Notes: generated by a model from the letters alone, not told the origin. Positions 1 to 9,314 are shown, numbered from the stretch's first letter. The stretch: DNA of 64,000 nucleotides from Paenibacillus sp. PastM-3 (GCF_029893965.1 NZ_JARXXP010000011.1:62001-126000); one strand, 5' to 3'. A program made the numbers and translations.

Positions 1-467
1 AAGGCGGAAATGACGTCTTTGGTGATCTCATCGTTAATATTGCCCCGCCCGGTGTCCTCACTGATAATATTCTCATAATTGATCTCCGACAGCTTGCGGC
101 GTACCGAGTTATACACCGCTTCATCAATCCGCTGAATCCCGCCGCCTACCGTTTGTACGGTTCTCAGGAACTGCGAGGCGTTAGTAATTCTCCAGACGGT
201 ATAGTTATCGACCACAATCGGCTTCTGGTCTTTGGTCAGAATGTTGGTAGGCGAGCTTTCGTAGGTCATCTGATATTTAGGAAGCGCTGAGACATTTTCG
301 ATAAAAGGGAGCTTCAGCTTCAGTCCGGGCTCCTCGACGGTACGCATCGCTTCACCGAAGCGGAGGACTACCTTGTATTCGCCTTCCTTCACTACATACA
401 TCGAGCCGGCTAGCAGTATAACTAGAACTACAGCTGATATCAGGGTGATGATCTGGTTTCTTTTCAC
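1..467 (-). CDS. hflC: HflC, SPFH-family protease modulator (3' end outside window)
   Basis: The first about 155 residues of an SPFH/prohibitin-family membrane protein that runs off the left edge. It starts at a GTG with an AGGAG-type site just upstream. A short N-terminus leads into one membrane segment (about residues 5-23), then the SPFH domain with the characteristic 'VVKEGEYKVVLRFGEA' opening. HflC pairs with HflK to form a membrane complex that modulates the FtsH protease. The GTG start overlaps the hflK stop by 4 bases (GTGA), so the two are translationally coupled. The family and partner are recognised from sequence; the FtsH role is established for Escherichia coli and inferred here. 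Confidence 0.9.
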   Translation of the reverse strand, partial: MKRNQIITLISAVVLVILLAGSMYVVKEGEYKVVLRFGEAMRTVEEPGLKLKLPFIENVSALPKYQMTYESSPTNILTKDQKPIVVDNYTVWRITNASQFLRTVQTVGGGIQRIDEAVYNSVRRKLSEINYENIISEDTGRGNINDEITKDVISA

Positions 468-1495
468 TGTGCATCTCCTCCTTGCGGCGCTGCTGAAGCG
501 GACGGGCTGGACGTCGTACTGCGCATCAATTCATTCAGCGGCAGATAATTGACTGTATCGCTACTCGAGTTGGTGATGAAGATTTTGGCGTTAGGCAGAA
601 TCGTCTCCAGCGTCTCCAGAATCAGCCGGCTTTCGGTTACACTCTTATTGTTGACATATTCAGTATAAATGGCATTGAACTGGGCTACATCCCCTTGCGC
701 GTTCAGGATACGCGACTTCTTCTCCCCCTCTGCTCTCTCGAGCAGCGCCTGCGCTTCACCGCGTGCTTTGGGAATGATATCGTTCTCATACTTCTTGGCG
801 TTGTTAATCTTCGTGTTCTTCTCTTCACGGGCATTGGTTACCTCGCGGAAAGCTTCCTCTACCTGACCGCTCGGCGGTTCAATATCCTGGAATTTGATAT
901 CAATGATCTGGATGCCCGTGCTGTATTTATTCTGCAGCTCGACCAGCAGCTCACGGACTTTGTCCTGGATCACTGTCTTTCCGTCCGTAATTGCATAATC
1001 CAGCTTCTCGGAACCAATCACAGCGCGAATCGATGAGCTGGCCGAGTTGCGCAGGAATTGTTCCGCATCATCAATGTTATACAGATAATCGTGGATATTG
1101 CTGATCTTCCACTGGACTACAGCATCGGCAGATACGATATTCTCATCGCCGGTAATCATCATCGCTTCATCTTCAACGGGTACAGCTCCATCGGCCTCCT
1201 GACGGTACCCGATATGTATTCTCTGGGTCAGCTCCGCAGGCACTGTAATGACTTCCTGTATGGGATAAGGCCATTTGAAATGCAGTCCGGCTGAGGATTC
1301 ATTTGTATATTTGCCGAAGGTCAGGATAGCTGCACGCTCCTGCTCCTGCACCGTATAAAATGATGTCGAGCCCAGGTAAATCAACACTACAGCAGCGGCT
1401 CCCCATAGTCCAACCTTCTTAAAATTTCCCGGTTTCAGCCCGGGCAGCTTGCGCCCCGGCACCGGATTCCCGCCATCCCCATTCATGAAATTCAA
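464..1495 (-). CDS. hflK: HflK, SPFH-family protease modulator
   Basis: A 343-residue protein with a Gly/Pro-rich N-terminus, one membrane helix near residues 27-46 and an SPFH/band-7 domain, followed by a charged coiled-coil region ('REVTNAREEKNTKINNAKKY') typical of HflK. It forms the HflKC complex with the gene immediately downstream. The chosen start is TTG at 1495, because a GGAG site lies 9 bases upstream; an ATG nine bases further in is the alternative. A hairpin terminator of the preceding gene lies about 60 bases upstream, so hflKC probably has its own promoter in 1496-1556. Confidence 0.9.
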   Translation of the reverse strand: MNFMNGDGGNPVPGRKLPGLKPGNFKKVGLWGAAAVVLIYLGSTSFYTVQEQERAAILTFGKYTNESSAGLHFKWPYPIQEVITVPAELTQRIHIGYRQEADGAVPVEDEAMMITGDENIVSADAVVQWKISNIHDYLYNIDDAEQFLRNSASSSIRAVIGSEKLDYAITDGKTVIQDKVRELLVELQNKYSTGIQIIDIKFQDIEPPSGQVEEAFREVTNAREEKNTKINNAKKYENDIIPKARGEAQALLERAEGEKKSRILNAQGDVAQFNAIYTEYVNNKSVTESRLILETLETILPNAKIFITNSSSDTVNYLPLNELMRSTTSSPSASAAPQGGDAQ

Positions 1496-1555
1496 GATGC
1501 ATCGCTCCTTTTTGCGTATTTAAGTCTCTATAGAGATACATATACGTAAATAAAA

Positions 1556-1586
1556 CAAAAAAGTCGCAATTTTCGCGACTTTTTTC
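1556..1586 (-). terminator. Rho-independent terminator after the diguanylate cyclase gene
   Basis: A perfect 7-bp stem (AAGTCGC/GCGACTT) with a 7-base loop. It is followed on the minus strand by TTTTTTG, between the cyclase stop and hflK. Confidence 0.85.
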
Positions 1587-1681
1587 ATTCTTGCTGTATT
1601 TTACTGCATTTCTCTCTTTATAAAGCTCGTTGTGCTGCATGACATGATTACGTTCGCAAGCTGAAATTAGGCTGCAGCCTT

Positions 1682-3274
1682 CTAAGGATTTTGAATGATG
1701 ACTGTACGATTACGCCCCTCCGTCTTTGCCTGGTACATAGCATTATCGGCAAGATGAAACAGCTCGGATGAATCGGTTGCATGCTGAGGATAAAGGGCGA
1801 TTCCAATGGAAACCGTGACAGGAATTTGTCCGGGAACAGCGGATTTCTCCACCGCTGAACGGACCTGCTCTGCTGCCCGGAAGGCCAAGGTACTATCCTT
1901 ATTCTTAAGCAAAACTACAAACTCCTCTCCGCCGTAACGCACACTCAAATCAGGAGATGCAATATTCTCCTGTATGATGTCTGCCACGTGTTTCAGGACC
2001 GAATCTCCCGCCTGATGTCCATAGGTATCGTTAATCGTTTTGAAACGGTCAATATCCAGCACCAGAATGGCAAAAGGAATATCCTGCTCCGTCCAATGGT
2101 TCAGAGTACCCTCAAACATTCTGCGGTTAGCCAGTCCGGTCAATGTATCCGTCTTAGCCTCTTGGCTCAGCCGTTCATTCTGCCTCTGAACATTTCGCAG
2201 TGCCCCCATTACCGTACGTGTTAACAAATCCGCTTCCCGGTTCCAGTGCGCACGCAGCTCCGGAATCTCTGTGTTTCCCTGATCAAACCTCTGGACGAGA
2301 TTTGCCAGCAGGATAAAAGGATTAACAATTTTGTATGCGGACCATATCACAACCAACAGCAATAGCAGCAGGGGAACGGCCATATACAAGAGCATGATCT
2401 TCACATGCTGGTAAAGCTGATTATATATTGTCTGGGCAGGCGAAACTACGACCAGTCCCCAGTCCGTGGAAGGAACCTTGGTATAACCCGCCAGTAAATC
2501 AACGCCGCTCAGATTTATATATTGCCCTTTCCCTTCCCGGTCATTGTTCAGCTGCTGAATGACTGACAGTGAGCTAAGATCCTTGCCAATACGGGCCTTA
2601 TCAGGGTGGTATACAACTACACCCTTGGAATCAACAATATAGAAATACGAGCTTCTGTCTTTTTTGATCTGGCTGCCAAAAATTTCATTCAGAATGTTCT
2701 TGTTCTCTAAATAGATTGTTCCTCCAATCATTCCTCTGTAGTTCCCTTGTTTATCGAAAACAGGCTCTGTCACCAGAATAATTCTCCGTTTCGTTCTCGG
2801 AGTCGTATAGACTTCCGAAATAAACGGCTTTCTGGAGTCCAAGGCATGCAGCGCTTGTTCAGATGAAATATACGCACCGACTCCCCCCACTGATGCAGGA
2901 GATACGGCCAGAATTTGACCCTTTTCGTCAACAGCCATAAGGGAATTAAAGGAACTGCTGCTGCTCCGGGCAAGATCCAAATTGAATGCCAGATCAGCAT
3001 TACTCAACAGCCCATCGTTCCCCACTAACAACAGGGAGACATTCCCGAGACTTGCGCTCATGGATTCAAATAAGGTATCCATAGTCTGGCTCATCTGTTG
3101 GGCTGTGGAATAGTTAAGCTCCAGCGTATTATTAATCAATGATTCCTTCTGCGTCTCGGTCGAAGAGATAAGAGCAATTATGATCGTCAAAAGCATTGAC
3201 AGACTAATGAAACTTACAAATACAACCGATAAGCTGATCTTTTTTTTCCTGAATGAATGCTCTTGCGAAATCAT
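1682..3274 (-). CDS. Membrane-bound diguanylate cyclase (Cache sensor + GGDEF)
   Basis: A 530-residue protein. The order is a cytoplasmic tail, a membrane helix (about 14-37), a large extracytoplasmic sensor resembling double-Cache domains, a second helix, a linker and a C-terminal GGDEF domain. The catalytic signature reads RYGGEEF, an active variant, so it should make cyclic di-GMP from two GTP. The usual inhibitory I-site RxxD five residues upstream reads ASPD, so product inhibition through that site is unlikely. The start was placed at the ATG with GGAG 8 bases upstream; a longer in-frame ORF extends 25 codons further but has no such site. It is a single-gene unit closed by the terminator at 1556-1586. 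The ligand is unknown. Confidence 0.88.
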   Translation of the reverse strand: MISQEHSFRKKKISLSVVFVSFISLSMLLTIIIALISSTETQKESLINNTLELNYSTAQQMSQTMDTLFESMSASLGNVSLLLVGNDGLLSNADLAFNLDLARSSSSSFNSLMAVDEKGQILAVSPASVGGVGAYISSEQALHALDSRKPFISEVYTTPRTKRRIILVTEPVFDKQGNYRGMIGGTIYLENKNILNEIFGSQIKKDRSSYFYIVDSKGVVVYHPDKARIGKDLSSLSVIQQLNNDREGKGQYINLSGVDLLAGYTKVPSTDWGLVVVSPAQTIYNQLYQHVKIMLLYMAVPLLLLLLVVIWSAYKIVNPFILLANLVQRFDQGNTEIPELRAHWNREADLLTRTVMGALRNVQRQNERLSQEAKTDTLTGLANRRMFEGTLNHWTEQDIPFAILVLDIDRFKTINDTYGHQAGDSVLKHVADIIQENIASPDLSVRYGGEEFVVLLKNKDSTLAFRAAEQVRSAVEKSAVPGQIPVTVSIGIALYPQHATDSSELFHLADNAMYQAKTEGRNRTVIIQNP

Positions 3275-3413
3275 AACACTATCTCCTCTTATGCCGAACT
3301 CTCTGCAGAAAAGAAACAAACTATCCTCTTCCAAACCAAATAGTAGCACACTTTAAACCAAATCATCCAATCATATTCCAGGATTCAGTCCTGTTATCCT
3401 ATAAACCCAAAGA

Positions 3414-3457
3414 GCCCCTCTCCTTGTAGATGATGGGTCTCTAGCAAGGAGAGGGGC
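3414..3457 (-). terminator. Long perfect inverted repeat downstream of the GH35 gene
   Basis: Two perfect 13-base arms (GCCCCTCTCCTTG and its complement) separated by 18 bases, just beyond the GH35 stop. The following T-run on the minus strand is short, so termination efficiency is uncertain, but position and stem strength fit a terminator. Confidence 0.6.
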
Positions 3458-3497
3458 AATAATTAAACAGCAGCCACTGACATATTGAACGTTATGC

Positions 3498-5576
3498 CTA
3501 TTTCACTTCATTGCTAAATTCTCTATAGAAATCATTCCGCATTTCCGATACCGCAAGGTAACACTCTTTCCCCTCCAGCAGCCTTGCCGGCACTCTCCAG
3601 ACTTCTCCGTAATAGTAGTTGTCCGCCACTAATTCTCCATCCGCATAGATCTGTGCAGCATCACCGTAATAATCAAGGTTTACGAAGCCTTGGGAGCCTG
3701 TAACCTTTATTTTCTGCCAGGTGACCTTGCGCTCCCCGCCGATATGCAGCTCCTCTGCATATTTAGGCTCAAAAGGCGCATGTTCCACATCTTCAAGAGA
3801 TAGGACAGGTTCAGTGTAGGGCTTCTGGACAGTGTTATATTCAAAGCCCTCGCCGTTCCAGTGCCAATACCCGAAATCACCTTCGGTAACGGAACGGATT
3901 TCGCCGCCAGCCTTGTACAGATCGCTCTCCTCACCTACATATATTTCCCCATCCAGCTTGCGCAAATATTTCGCTTGTTCCCAGGTGAGTGTAATAACGT
4001 TGACGCTATTTACCCGGAAACCTGATTCCAGTCCCGCTTCTGGAGTGAATGTCTGTCCATCTTCAAACTGATATTCAGCAGCAATGCCTGGAATCTGTAC
4101 GAAGAAATAGGTATCGCCCTGTCTGCATAGCGGCTGAGCCGTTGCGTATTTCAACAGGTTGCCAGACAGGTCCATCCGGAACGGCATAAAAAAGCTGACA
4201 TCTCCGCTCACGTCAATCGGCGGGAAGGTAACGGTTCCTGTATCTATCACAGCCCCCCGGATATCTTCAAGCTGCGACAGCCGCTGGTAATGGTTGATAA
4301 AAACAAATCCGCTTGTACCGTCTGTACGCATTACATAACGCAAGGAAGCTGTATCCTCCCGTTTCACTGTATGCTCGGCCTCTACCCTGGTCATGGGCGC
4401 CAGGGTCTGGTCCCATTCCTGCACAAACAGATGCAGCAGATTCAGCAGCCTGTATTGACCGCGCACCTCGCCATACTCGGAAAGAGCAGTCTGAAAATCA
4501 TAGGAGAGGATCGGATAATCGTTCGGATAGCCCGTTGCCTTTGACTCCTGGAACGTGGACAGCTTGCCGATCTGATTCGTCCCGCCGTGATACATGTAGT
4601 AACCGATCAGGTTGTTGCCGTCACCAAGCTTCACAAGTGAAATGGCGTAGATATCCATCTCGCGGATAATCGGTCTGCGGTGATGGGTTACCTGCAGGCC
4701 TCCGCCGAGCTCACAGGTTGCAAAAGGATAACGCTCGTACGGCAGCTGCCATTCGCCGTCTTCTTCGCTGCCCCGGGGAAGAAGATCTGCTCCTATGCCT
4801 GTATCATTACGCATACCGGTAAAGAAATAATGAGGTGACGGTGGAAGCGGATTCATATGTTCCTCCCATGGAGCTTCACAATAGCCCCCGAATACGGGAA
4901 CCACTTCATCGACAGGAATCTTGGCACCGGAGACTGCATTCCAGCCCGTTACCGTATAAAGAGGGGCAATCATCCCGCACGCTATGGCCAGCTCTTTCAG
5001 TTTAGCCAGATGCCCGGCATCATTCGTCAGCTCGTTCTCTAACTGGACGGCAATGATATTCCCCCCATCCTTGTAAAAGAGTCCCTGCACCTGCCCGGCG
5101 ATTTTCTCATACAGGATCGTTACCTTCTCCAGGTATTGCGGATTATTCTCGCGCAGCTTGAACGGCTTCGCAAGCAGCCAATCCGGATATCCGCCGTTTC
5201 TGCATTCGCCATGCGCCCAGGGACCGATCCGCAGGACAACTTCCAGGCCGGCCTTCTGGCACTCCAGTATAAATGCACGCAAATCATTGTCGCCGGAGAA
5301 GTCGAATACGCCCTCAATCTCCTCATGGTAAATCCAGAACACATAAGTAGATACAAGCGTTATACCGCCTGCTTTCATTTTGCACAGCTCATCATACCAG
5401 TCTTCTCTTGCACATCTGGAATAATGAAATTCGCCTGTTACCGGAATGATGGGCTTGCCGTCCCGGGTAATATATAAACTCGTTACATCGATTGTCTCTC
5501 CAGCCGGGTTATCTCCTCCAAGCTTTAAATGATTGCTGAGGATCTCAGGCTGCTTGTAGTTTTTAAATGTATACAC
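3498..5576 (-). CDS. GH35 family beta-galactosidase
   Basis: A 692-residue glycoside hydrolase without a signal peptide, so probably cytoplasmic. The N-terminal TIM barrel begins with the GH35 hallmark 'PVTGEFHYSR' (about 45-54). The acid/base motif QLENEL gives Glu182, and a second conserved Glu at about 289 (ATCELGGG) fits the nucleophile. The C-terminal half is beta-rich. It should release terminal beta-galactose from oligosaccharides. The chosen start is GTG at 5576, with GGGAG 7 bases upstream; a longer ORF to 5642 lacks a good site. It stands alone, though the window also has a GH53/GH2 galactan locus some 40 kb away that could supply its substrate. Confidence 0.88.
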   Translation of the reverse strand: MYTFKNYKQPEILSNHLKLGGDNPAGETIDVTSLYITRDGKPIIPVTGEFHYSRCAREDWYDELCKMKAGGITLVSTYVFWIYHEEIEGVFDFSGDNDLRAFILECQKAGLEVVLRIGPWAHGECRNGGYPDWLLAKPFKLRENNPQYLEKVTILYEKIAGQVQGLFYKDGGNIIAVQLENELTNDAGHLAKLKELAIACGMIAPLYTVTGWNAVSGAKIPVDEVVPVFGGYCEAPWEEHMNPLPPSPHYFFTGMRNDTGIGADLLPRGSEEDGEWQLPYERYPFATCELGGGLQVTHHRRPIIREMDIYAISLVKLGDGNNLIGYYMYHGGTNQIGKLSTFQESKATGYPNDYPILSYDFQTALSEYGEVRGQYRLLNLLHLFVQEWDQTLAPMTRVEAEHTVKREDTASLRYVMRTDGTSGFVFINHYQRLSQLEDIRGAVIDTGTVTFPPIDVSGDVSFFMPFRMDLSGNLLKYATAQPLCRQGDTYFFVQIPGIAAEYQFEDGQTFTPEAGLESGFRVNSVNVITLTWEQAKYLRKLDGEIYVGEESDLYKAGGEIRSVTEGDFGYWHWNGEGFEYNTVQKPYTEPVLSLEDVEHAPFEPKYAEELHIGGERKVTWQKIKVTGSQGFVNLDYYGDAAQIYADGELVADNYYYGEVWRVPARLLEGKECYLAVSEMRNDFYREFSNEVK

Positions 5577-5755
5577 TTGTAATCTCCCTCTCTGTAGCTT
5601 CCCTTCAAAGATAACCCTAATGTAACGCAGGCCTGCGCACAAGCCAATCGATCATCTTCGGCTAAGCATGGATTATATTCTTGCGTATCTGTCTCTTCCT
5701 GGGGCTCTCTTGACTACATTGCCATTGTAACGCAGAGGATAAGGGGGCTGTTAGG

Positions 5756-5761
5756 ATTATA
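5756..5761 (-). promoter_or_regulatory. Possible -10 element for the GH35 gene
   Basis: TATAAT on the minus strand about 180 bases upstream of the GTG start. The -35 region is poor (ATTCTA at 17 bases). The remaining 5577-5831 sequence shows no gene; a direct repeat CAATGGCAATG lies near 5718-5730. Confidence 0.3.
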
Positions 5762-5831
5762 AGACTTAAAAACTAGTATAGAATGAACATTTCCGGTAAA
5801 CGTGTATGTAACAATCAGCTGCACTCCGCAC

Positions 5832-5864
5832 AAAAAAAGCCCGCCGGCTAAATCCCGTCAGGCT
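5832..5864 (-). terminator. Terminator after the phosphodiesterase gene
   Basis: An imperfect GC-rich stem (AGCCTGACGGG with CCGGCGGGCT) followed on the minus strand by seven T, 13 bases beyond the phosphodiesterase stop. Confidence 0.8.
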
Positions 5865-5876
5865 GTATCCTGTTCC

Positions 5877-7187
5877 TTATTTGGCTTCCGTAAAAATCTC
5901 CTCCAGCACCCGTCCGTCCCCGTGAGAGAACTCGACACCCAGAATCCGGCCCATTGTCGGCGCGATGTCGACCATTTCGAGCTCCCCGAAGGCATAGTCC
6001 TGCCTGATCTGCCTGCCGGAGACAACGATGTTACAGCGGTAACCGCCTTTATCGGGAGAATAACCGTGTGTGGCATAACGGATGCCTTGTGCCTCCAGAT
6101 CAACCAGCAGCGGCTGGTCCATCCTTTCGTCAAAGCTGTAGCCCTTCCTGGCTTCCAGCATAATATTGGTTGCCGGACTGGCCTGGAGCGAGTCCAGCCT
6201 ATCTCTCGTATATACACTTTCAACGCCTGACGCTTCATACTCCATATACTCTTTTACAGCTTCAAGGGCCAGCCCCTCCGCTTCAGCATCCCCCGGCCGA
6301 ATGTGCAGGTAAGCCGAACCGCCGCCGCACTGGAAGTATGCCCGCCATTTCCTCTCGCCGTTCTCTTCATAGATCAGGCCCTTGTCCTGCAAAAGCTTGT
6401 TCAAATGCACCTTGTACCGCACATTGAACTGGCCGTGATCCCCGAGCACCATAATCACCGTATCGTCCTTGATCCCGGCGTCCTCGACAGCCTGCATAAT
6501 CTCGCCCAGCCGGTTATCCATCCGCAGGATGACCTGCTTTACTTCCTCGCTGTCTGTTCCGAACTGGTGCTTGGCATCATCGAGATCGATCAGATGCAGC
6601 ATCAGCAGGTTAGGCTTTTTGCGCTTGATCGTATCCGCAGCACATTTGGCGGTGAAATCATCGAGATAAGGCTGCTGAATGCCCTTCCTGAGCTTTCCAT
6701 ACCTCAGCTCCATCTGGATGGAGTACAGCGGGCTGCCGCTGCGGAGCACCTTAAGAGCCTGATTCTCCCCCTTCAGGGCTTTGATCTCCGGGATATTATA
6801 TTGAATGGATGACTTGCCGGACACCGGCCAGAGAATTCCTGCGGTGATCAGCCCGGCCTTTCGCACAGCATCATAAATCGTCGGAGCCGTAATCGCCTCG
6901 CGGAACCAGAACCAGCGCTGATCCTCCTCCGGGATGAACGGCTGCAGCGGATTGTTATGATGAATGCCGTGCCTCGCCGGATAAACTCCGGTAGCGGTAG
7001 TGGTATGAACGACATAAGTGAGCGTAGGATATACGCTGCGGAGCCGGCTGCTGTAAGCACCGCTCTGCATTAATTTAGCCAGATTGGGCTGACAGCTTGC
7101 CAGTTCCCAGTTGTCCTCCGAAAAGGCATCGTAGGAGATGACGATCAGATGCTTCGCTTTTGGCGTAAGCGCCGTGTTCGGTTCCAT
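5877..7187 (-). CDS. Alkaline-phosphatase-superfamily phosphodiesterase (ENPP-like)
   Basis: A 436-residue enzyme of the type I phosphodiesterase/nucleotide pyrophosphatase family. Visible metal and nucleophile motifs are ISYD (Asp20), the nucleophile loop YPTLTYVVHTT (Thr57 by alignment), the 'TGVYPARHGIHHN' block, LIDLDDAKHQFG, LGDHGQ and YATHGYSPDKGGY. These match the two-metal site of the superfamily, which hydrolyses phosphodiester bonds. No signal peptide is seen, so a cytoplasmic substrate is likely. It begins one base after the stop of the upstream UMF1-type transporter, whose last codons carry its ribosome site. The pair is an operon, suggesting that the transporter moves the substrate or product. 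The exact substrate cannot be read from sequence. Confidence 0.85.
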   Translation of the reverse strand: MEPNTALTPKAKHLIVISYDAFSEDNWELASCQPNLAKLMQSGAYSSRLRSVYPTLTYVVHTTTATGVYPARHGIHHNNPLQPFIPEEDQRWFWFREAITAPTIYDAVRKAGLITAGILWPVSGKSSIQYNIPEIKALKGENQALKVLRSGSPLYSIQMELRYGKLRKGIQQPYLDDFTAKCAADTIKRKKPNLLMLHLIDLDDAKHQFGTDSEEVKQVILRMDNRLGEIMQAVEDAGIKDDTVIMVLGDHGQFNVRYKVHLNKLLQDKGLIYEENGERKWRAYFQCGGGSAYLHIRPGDAEAEGLALEAVKEYMEYEASGVESVYTRDRLDSLQASPATNIMLEARKGYSFDERMDQPLLVDLEAQGIRYATHGYSPDKGGYRCNIVVSGRQIRQDYAFGELEMVDIAPTMGRILGVEFSHGDGRVLEEIFTEAK

Positions 7188-7188
7188 A

Positions 7189-8415
7189 TTAGTTCCCCTT
7201 AGGCAATGTGATAAAGATAAAGAATCCGATCAGAAACAGCGGAATGATCGACAGAATGCTGTAGCTGGCGTTGCCTGTCAACGTTGTGGTCAGAGCCATC
7301 AGGGCAGGCCCGAGAATCGCGGCAAATTTTCCAAAAATATTATAGAAGCCAAAGAACTCATTGGAGTTCTCCTTCGGAATGATTTTGGCAAAATACGACC
7401 GGCTGAGTGCCTGAATCCCTCCCTGGGCAGAGCCGATCAGCGCCCCCAGAACAAAGATATGCCACACGGACGAGATAAAGAAAGCAGCAATACAGGAAAT
7501 GATATATGTAAAAATACCGACAATGATCATGGTGCGCGCGGAGTATTTTTTGGCCAGATTGCCGTAAATAATCGCACACGGAAAAGCAATAATCTGAATG
7601 ATGAGCAGAATCCCCAGCAGTGTAAAGGTGTCCATGGCGTCGGCTCCAAGCACGGAGGTTGCATACGGCACGACCATTTTAATAATCGTATCGACACCGT
7701 CAATGTAGAAGAAATAGGCAAGCAGGAACACGAACACAATTTTGTGCTGGCGGATGTTAGCGAAGGTAACGGCTAATCTCTTAAAGCTTTTGGCAACAGG
7801 CTTCGGCTCCGGCTCAATATAATATCTCTGCTTCACATCCCGGATCATCGGCACCGTCAGCAGTCCCCACCAGAGTGCCGTAATAATGAACCCGATCTGG
7901 TAGCCGATAGCCTTATCCATCCCCAGGACAAAAATCAGCACCAGACTGATCCCGAACGGTATTACGCTAAAAATATACCCGAACGCAAAACCTCTCGTTG
8001 ACACCTTGTCCATCCGCTCATCCGTAGCAACATCCACCAGGAAGGAATCATAGAAAATATTGGCCCCGGCAAACCCGATCGCTGACAGAATGTAAAAACC
8101 AACCAGCAGCTGCCACTGCCCGCTATCCGGTGAGACGAACGCCAATGAAGCCGTAGCCAGGATTCCTGACGCCGCAAAAAACATAAAAAAGCGCTTCTTC
8201 CGGTCCTTGTAGTCGGCAATCGTGCCCAGGATCGGGCTGAGTACGGCCACCAGTATACTGGCGATGGAATTAAAGTAGCCCAAATCCATACTGCTGTCCA
8301 CATTCTTGAACATGCCGAACACAATCGGCAGCAGCGCCGTCGTCACCGCCATCGAATACGCCGAATTGCCGCAGTCATACAGAATCCATGATTTCTCCTC
8401 TTTGCTCAGCTTCAT
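7189..8415 (-). CDS. UMF1/Atg22-like MFS transporter
   Basis: A 408-residue membrane protein with about 12 hydrophobic helices. The start 'SWILYDCGNSAYSMAVTTALLP' is the hallmark of the bacterial UMF1 family of the major facilitator superfamily, distantly related to yeast Atg22. The cytoplasmic loop near 'DYKDRKKR' fits the MFS signature between helices 2 and 3. The ATG start has GGAG 8 bases upstream. It is co-transcribed with, and one base away from, the phosphodiesterase gene. Substrates of most UMF1 proteins are unknown; coupling to a phosphodiesterase hints at a phospho-compound or its dephosphorylated product. Confidence 0.85.
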   Translation of the reverse strand: MKLSKEEKSWILYDCGNSAYSMAVTTALLPIVFGMFKNVDSSMDLGYFNSIASILVAVLSPILGTIADYKDRKKRFFMFFAASGILATASLAFVSPDSGQWQLLVGFYILSAIGFAGANIFYDSFLVDVATDERMDKVSTRGFAFGYIFSVIPFGISLVLIFVLGMDKAIGYQIGFIITALWWGLLTVPMIRDVKQRYYIEPEPKPVAKSFKRLAVTFANIRQHKIVFVFLLAYFFYIDGVDTIIKMVVPYATSVLGADAMDTFTLLGILLIIQIIAFPCAIIYGNLAKKYSARTMIIVGIFTYIISCIAAFFISSVWHIFVLGALIGSAQGGIQALSRSYFAKIIPKENSNEFFGFYNIFGKFAAILGPALMALTTTLTGNASYSILSIIPLFLIGFFIFITLPKGN

Positions 8416-8510
8416 CTGATCTTCTCCTCTTATAACCGAATGGTTCTGTTATATCACGTGAAGATATGGAGCATATTAAGCCGGTGTTAAATCGTGGAAG
8501 CTGCCTTGCT

Positions 8511-8975
8511 TCAGTACTCTCCTTTGATCACAAAAAAAGACCCGCGGATCGTTCCGGCCAGCTTCGATTTCTGCCGCGCGAACTTGAACTTCTCCTCCAG
8601 CTCTTTGGGCACATCCATCCCTTCGGACAGCTTGAAGCCGACAGCCCGCTTCTTCGGGTCATCCACGGTATACATTACATTAATAGCAAGGCCGTCCTCG
8701 TAGAAGACATAAGTGAACAGGATATTCTCCACCTGAAAGCTTGAGGTTTCCAGCGGTTTGGCGGCAAATTCAATATTGCGCTCTTCCTTCAAAATCCGGT
8801 TCACATAATCAAGGTTCTCCTGGCTCTCACCGGCCGGTACGGTTGTAAATGCATGCTTGTACTTGTTCATAAAATAACGAGCTTCATTCGCCCGCAATCC
8901 GGCCAGCGCCTCTGCCACAGGGGATGACTCCAGCCCCACTGTAGACACCTCTTTAAAATCAACGGTATACGGCAT
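8511..8975 (-). CDS. Conserved hypothetical protein, 154 aa
   Basis: A soluble acidic/basic mixed protein with no signal peptide or membrane segment, and no motif I recognise. The start was set at the second of two ATGs (8975), because GAGG lies 8 bases upstream of it but only 1-2 bases from the first. The protein reads as one compact alpha/beta domain ending in 'GTIRGSFFVIKGEY'. It stands between the UMF1 transporter gene (95 bases downstream) and a repeat-rich non-coding stretch upstream, so context gives no function. Confidence 0.7.
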   Translation of the reverse strand: MPYTVDFKEVSTVGLESSPVAEALAGLRANEARYFMNKYKHAFTTVPAGESQENLDYVNRILKEERNIEFAAKPLETSSFQVENILFTYVFYEDGLAINVMYTVDDPKKRAVGFKLSEGMDVPKELEEKFKFARQKSKLAGTIRGSFFVIKGEY

Positions 8976-9122
8976 GTCCATTCCTCGCTTTTCTCAAAGG
9001 TGTATTCGTTTTCAATCAAATTTGATATTTACTATGATACCAGAAACTTGATTTGTAGGGTTAGTATTTACGCCTTTACCCGCGCATAAACAAAAACCAT
9101 ACAGGCTAATAGGAAGCTGAAT

Positions 9123-9314
9123 AATTTAGTTGGATTTTCACCACTTAATTCCAGAGATTCTCACCAATTCAAGGAATTAAGTGGAAAATCGTCACTTATT
9201 TCGGCCACCAACCCCTTATAGACGCGAAATCCGCATAATTAGGTGGCATTTTTCCAACTAAACTCCTCCTTCCCCATAGCCGGCTGCGAAATAGATGACG
9301 TTTTTCCACTTAAT
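9123..9314. repeat. Cluster of four about 26-bp imperfect palindromes
   Basis: The gap 8976-9462 has no credible gene. It holds four copies of an imperfect palindrome with arms like AATTAAGTGG and CCACTTAATT around an A/T-rich 6-8 base centre, at 9123-9150, 9175-9201, 9237-9262 and 9289-9314, spaced 24-35 bases apart. Each could form a short hairpin. An unrelated-context single copy lies at 18891-18916. The arrangement looks like a dispersed intergenic repeat family rather than a terminator set. Confidence 0.7.

Noticed and set aside
3414..3457. Possible riboswitch or T-box from the long inverted repeat
   Set aside because: It lies downstream of the GH35 gene, not in a leader, and has no conserved T-box or aptamer elements; a terminator is simpler.
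7138..7776. Long plus-strand open frame opposite the UMF1 transporter gene
   Set aside because: The minus-strand gene has a clear family, ribosome site and operon partner; the plus frame is a shadow.
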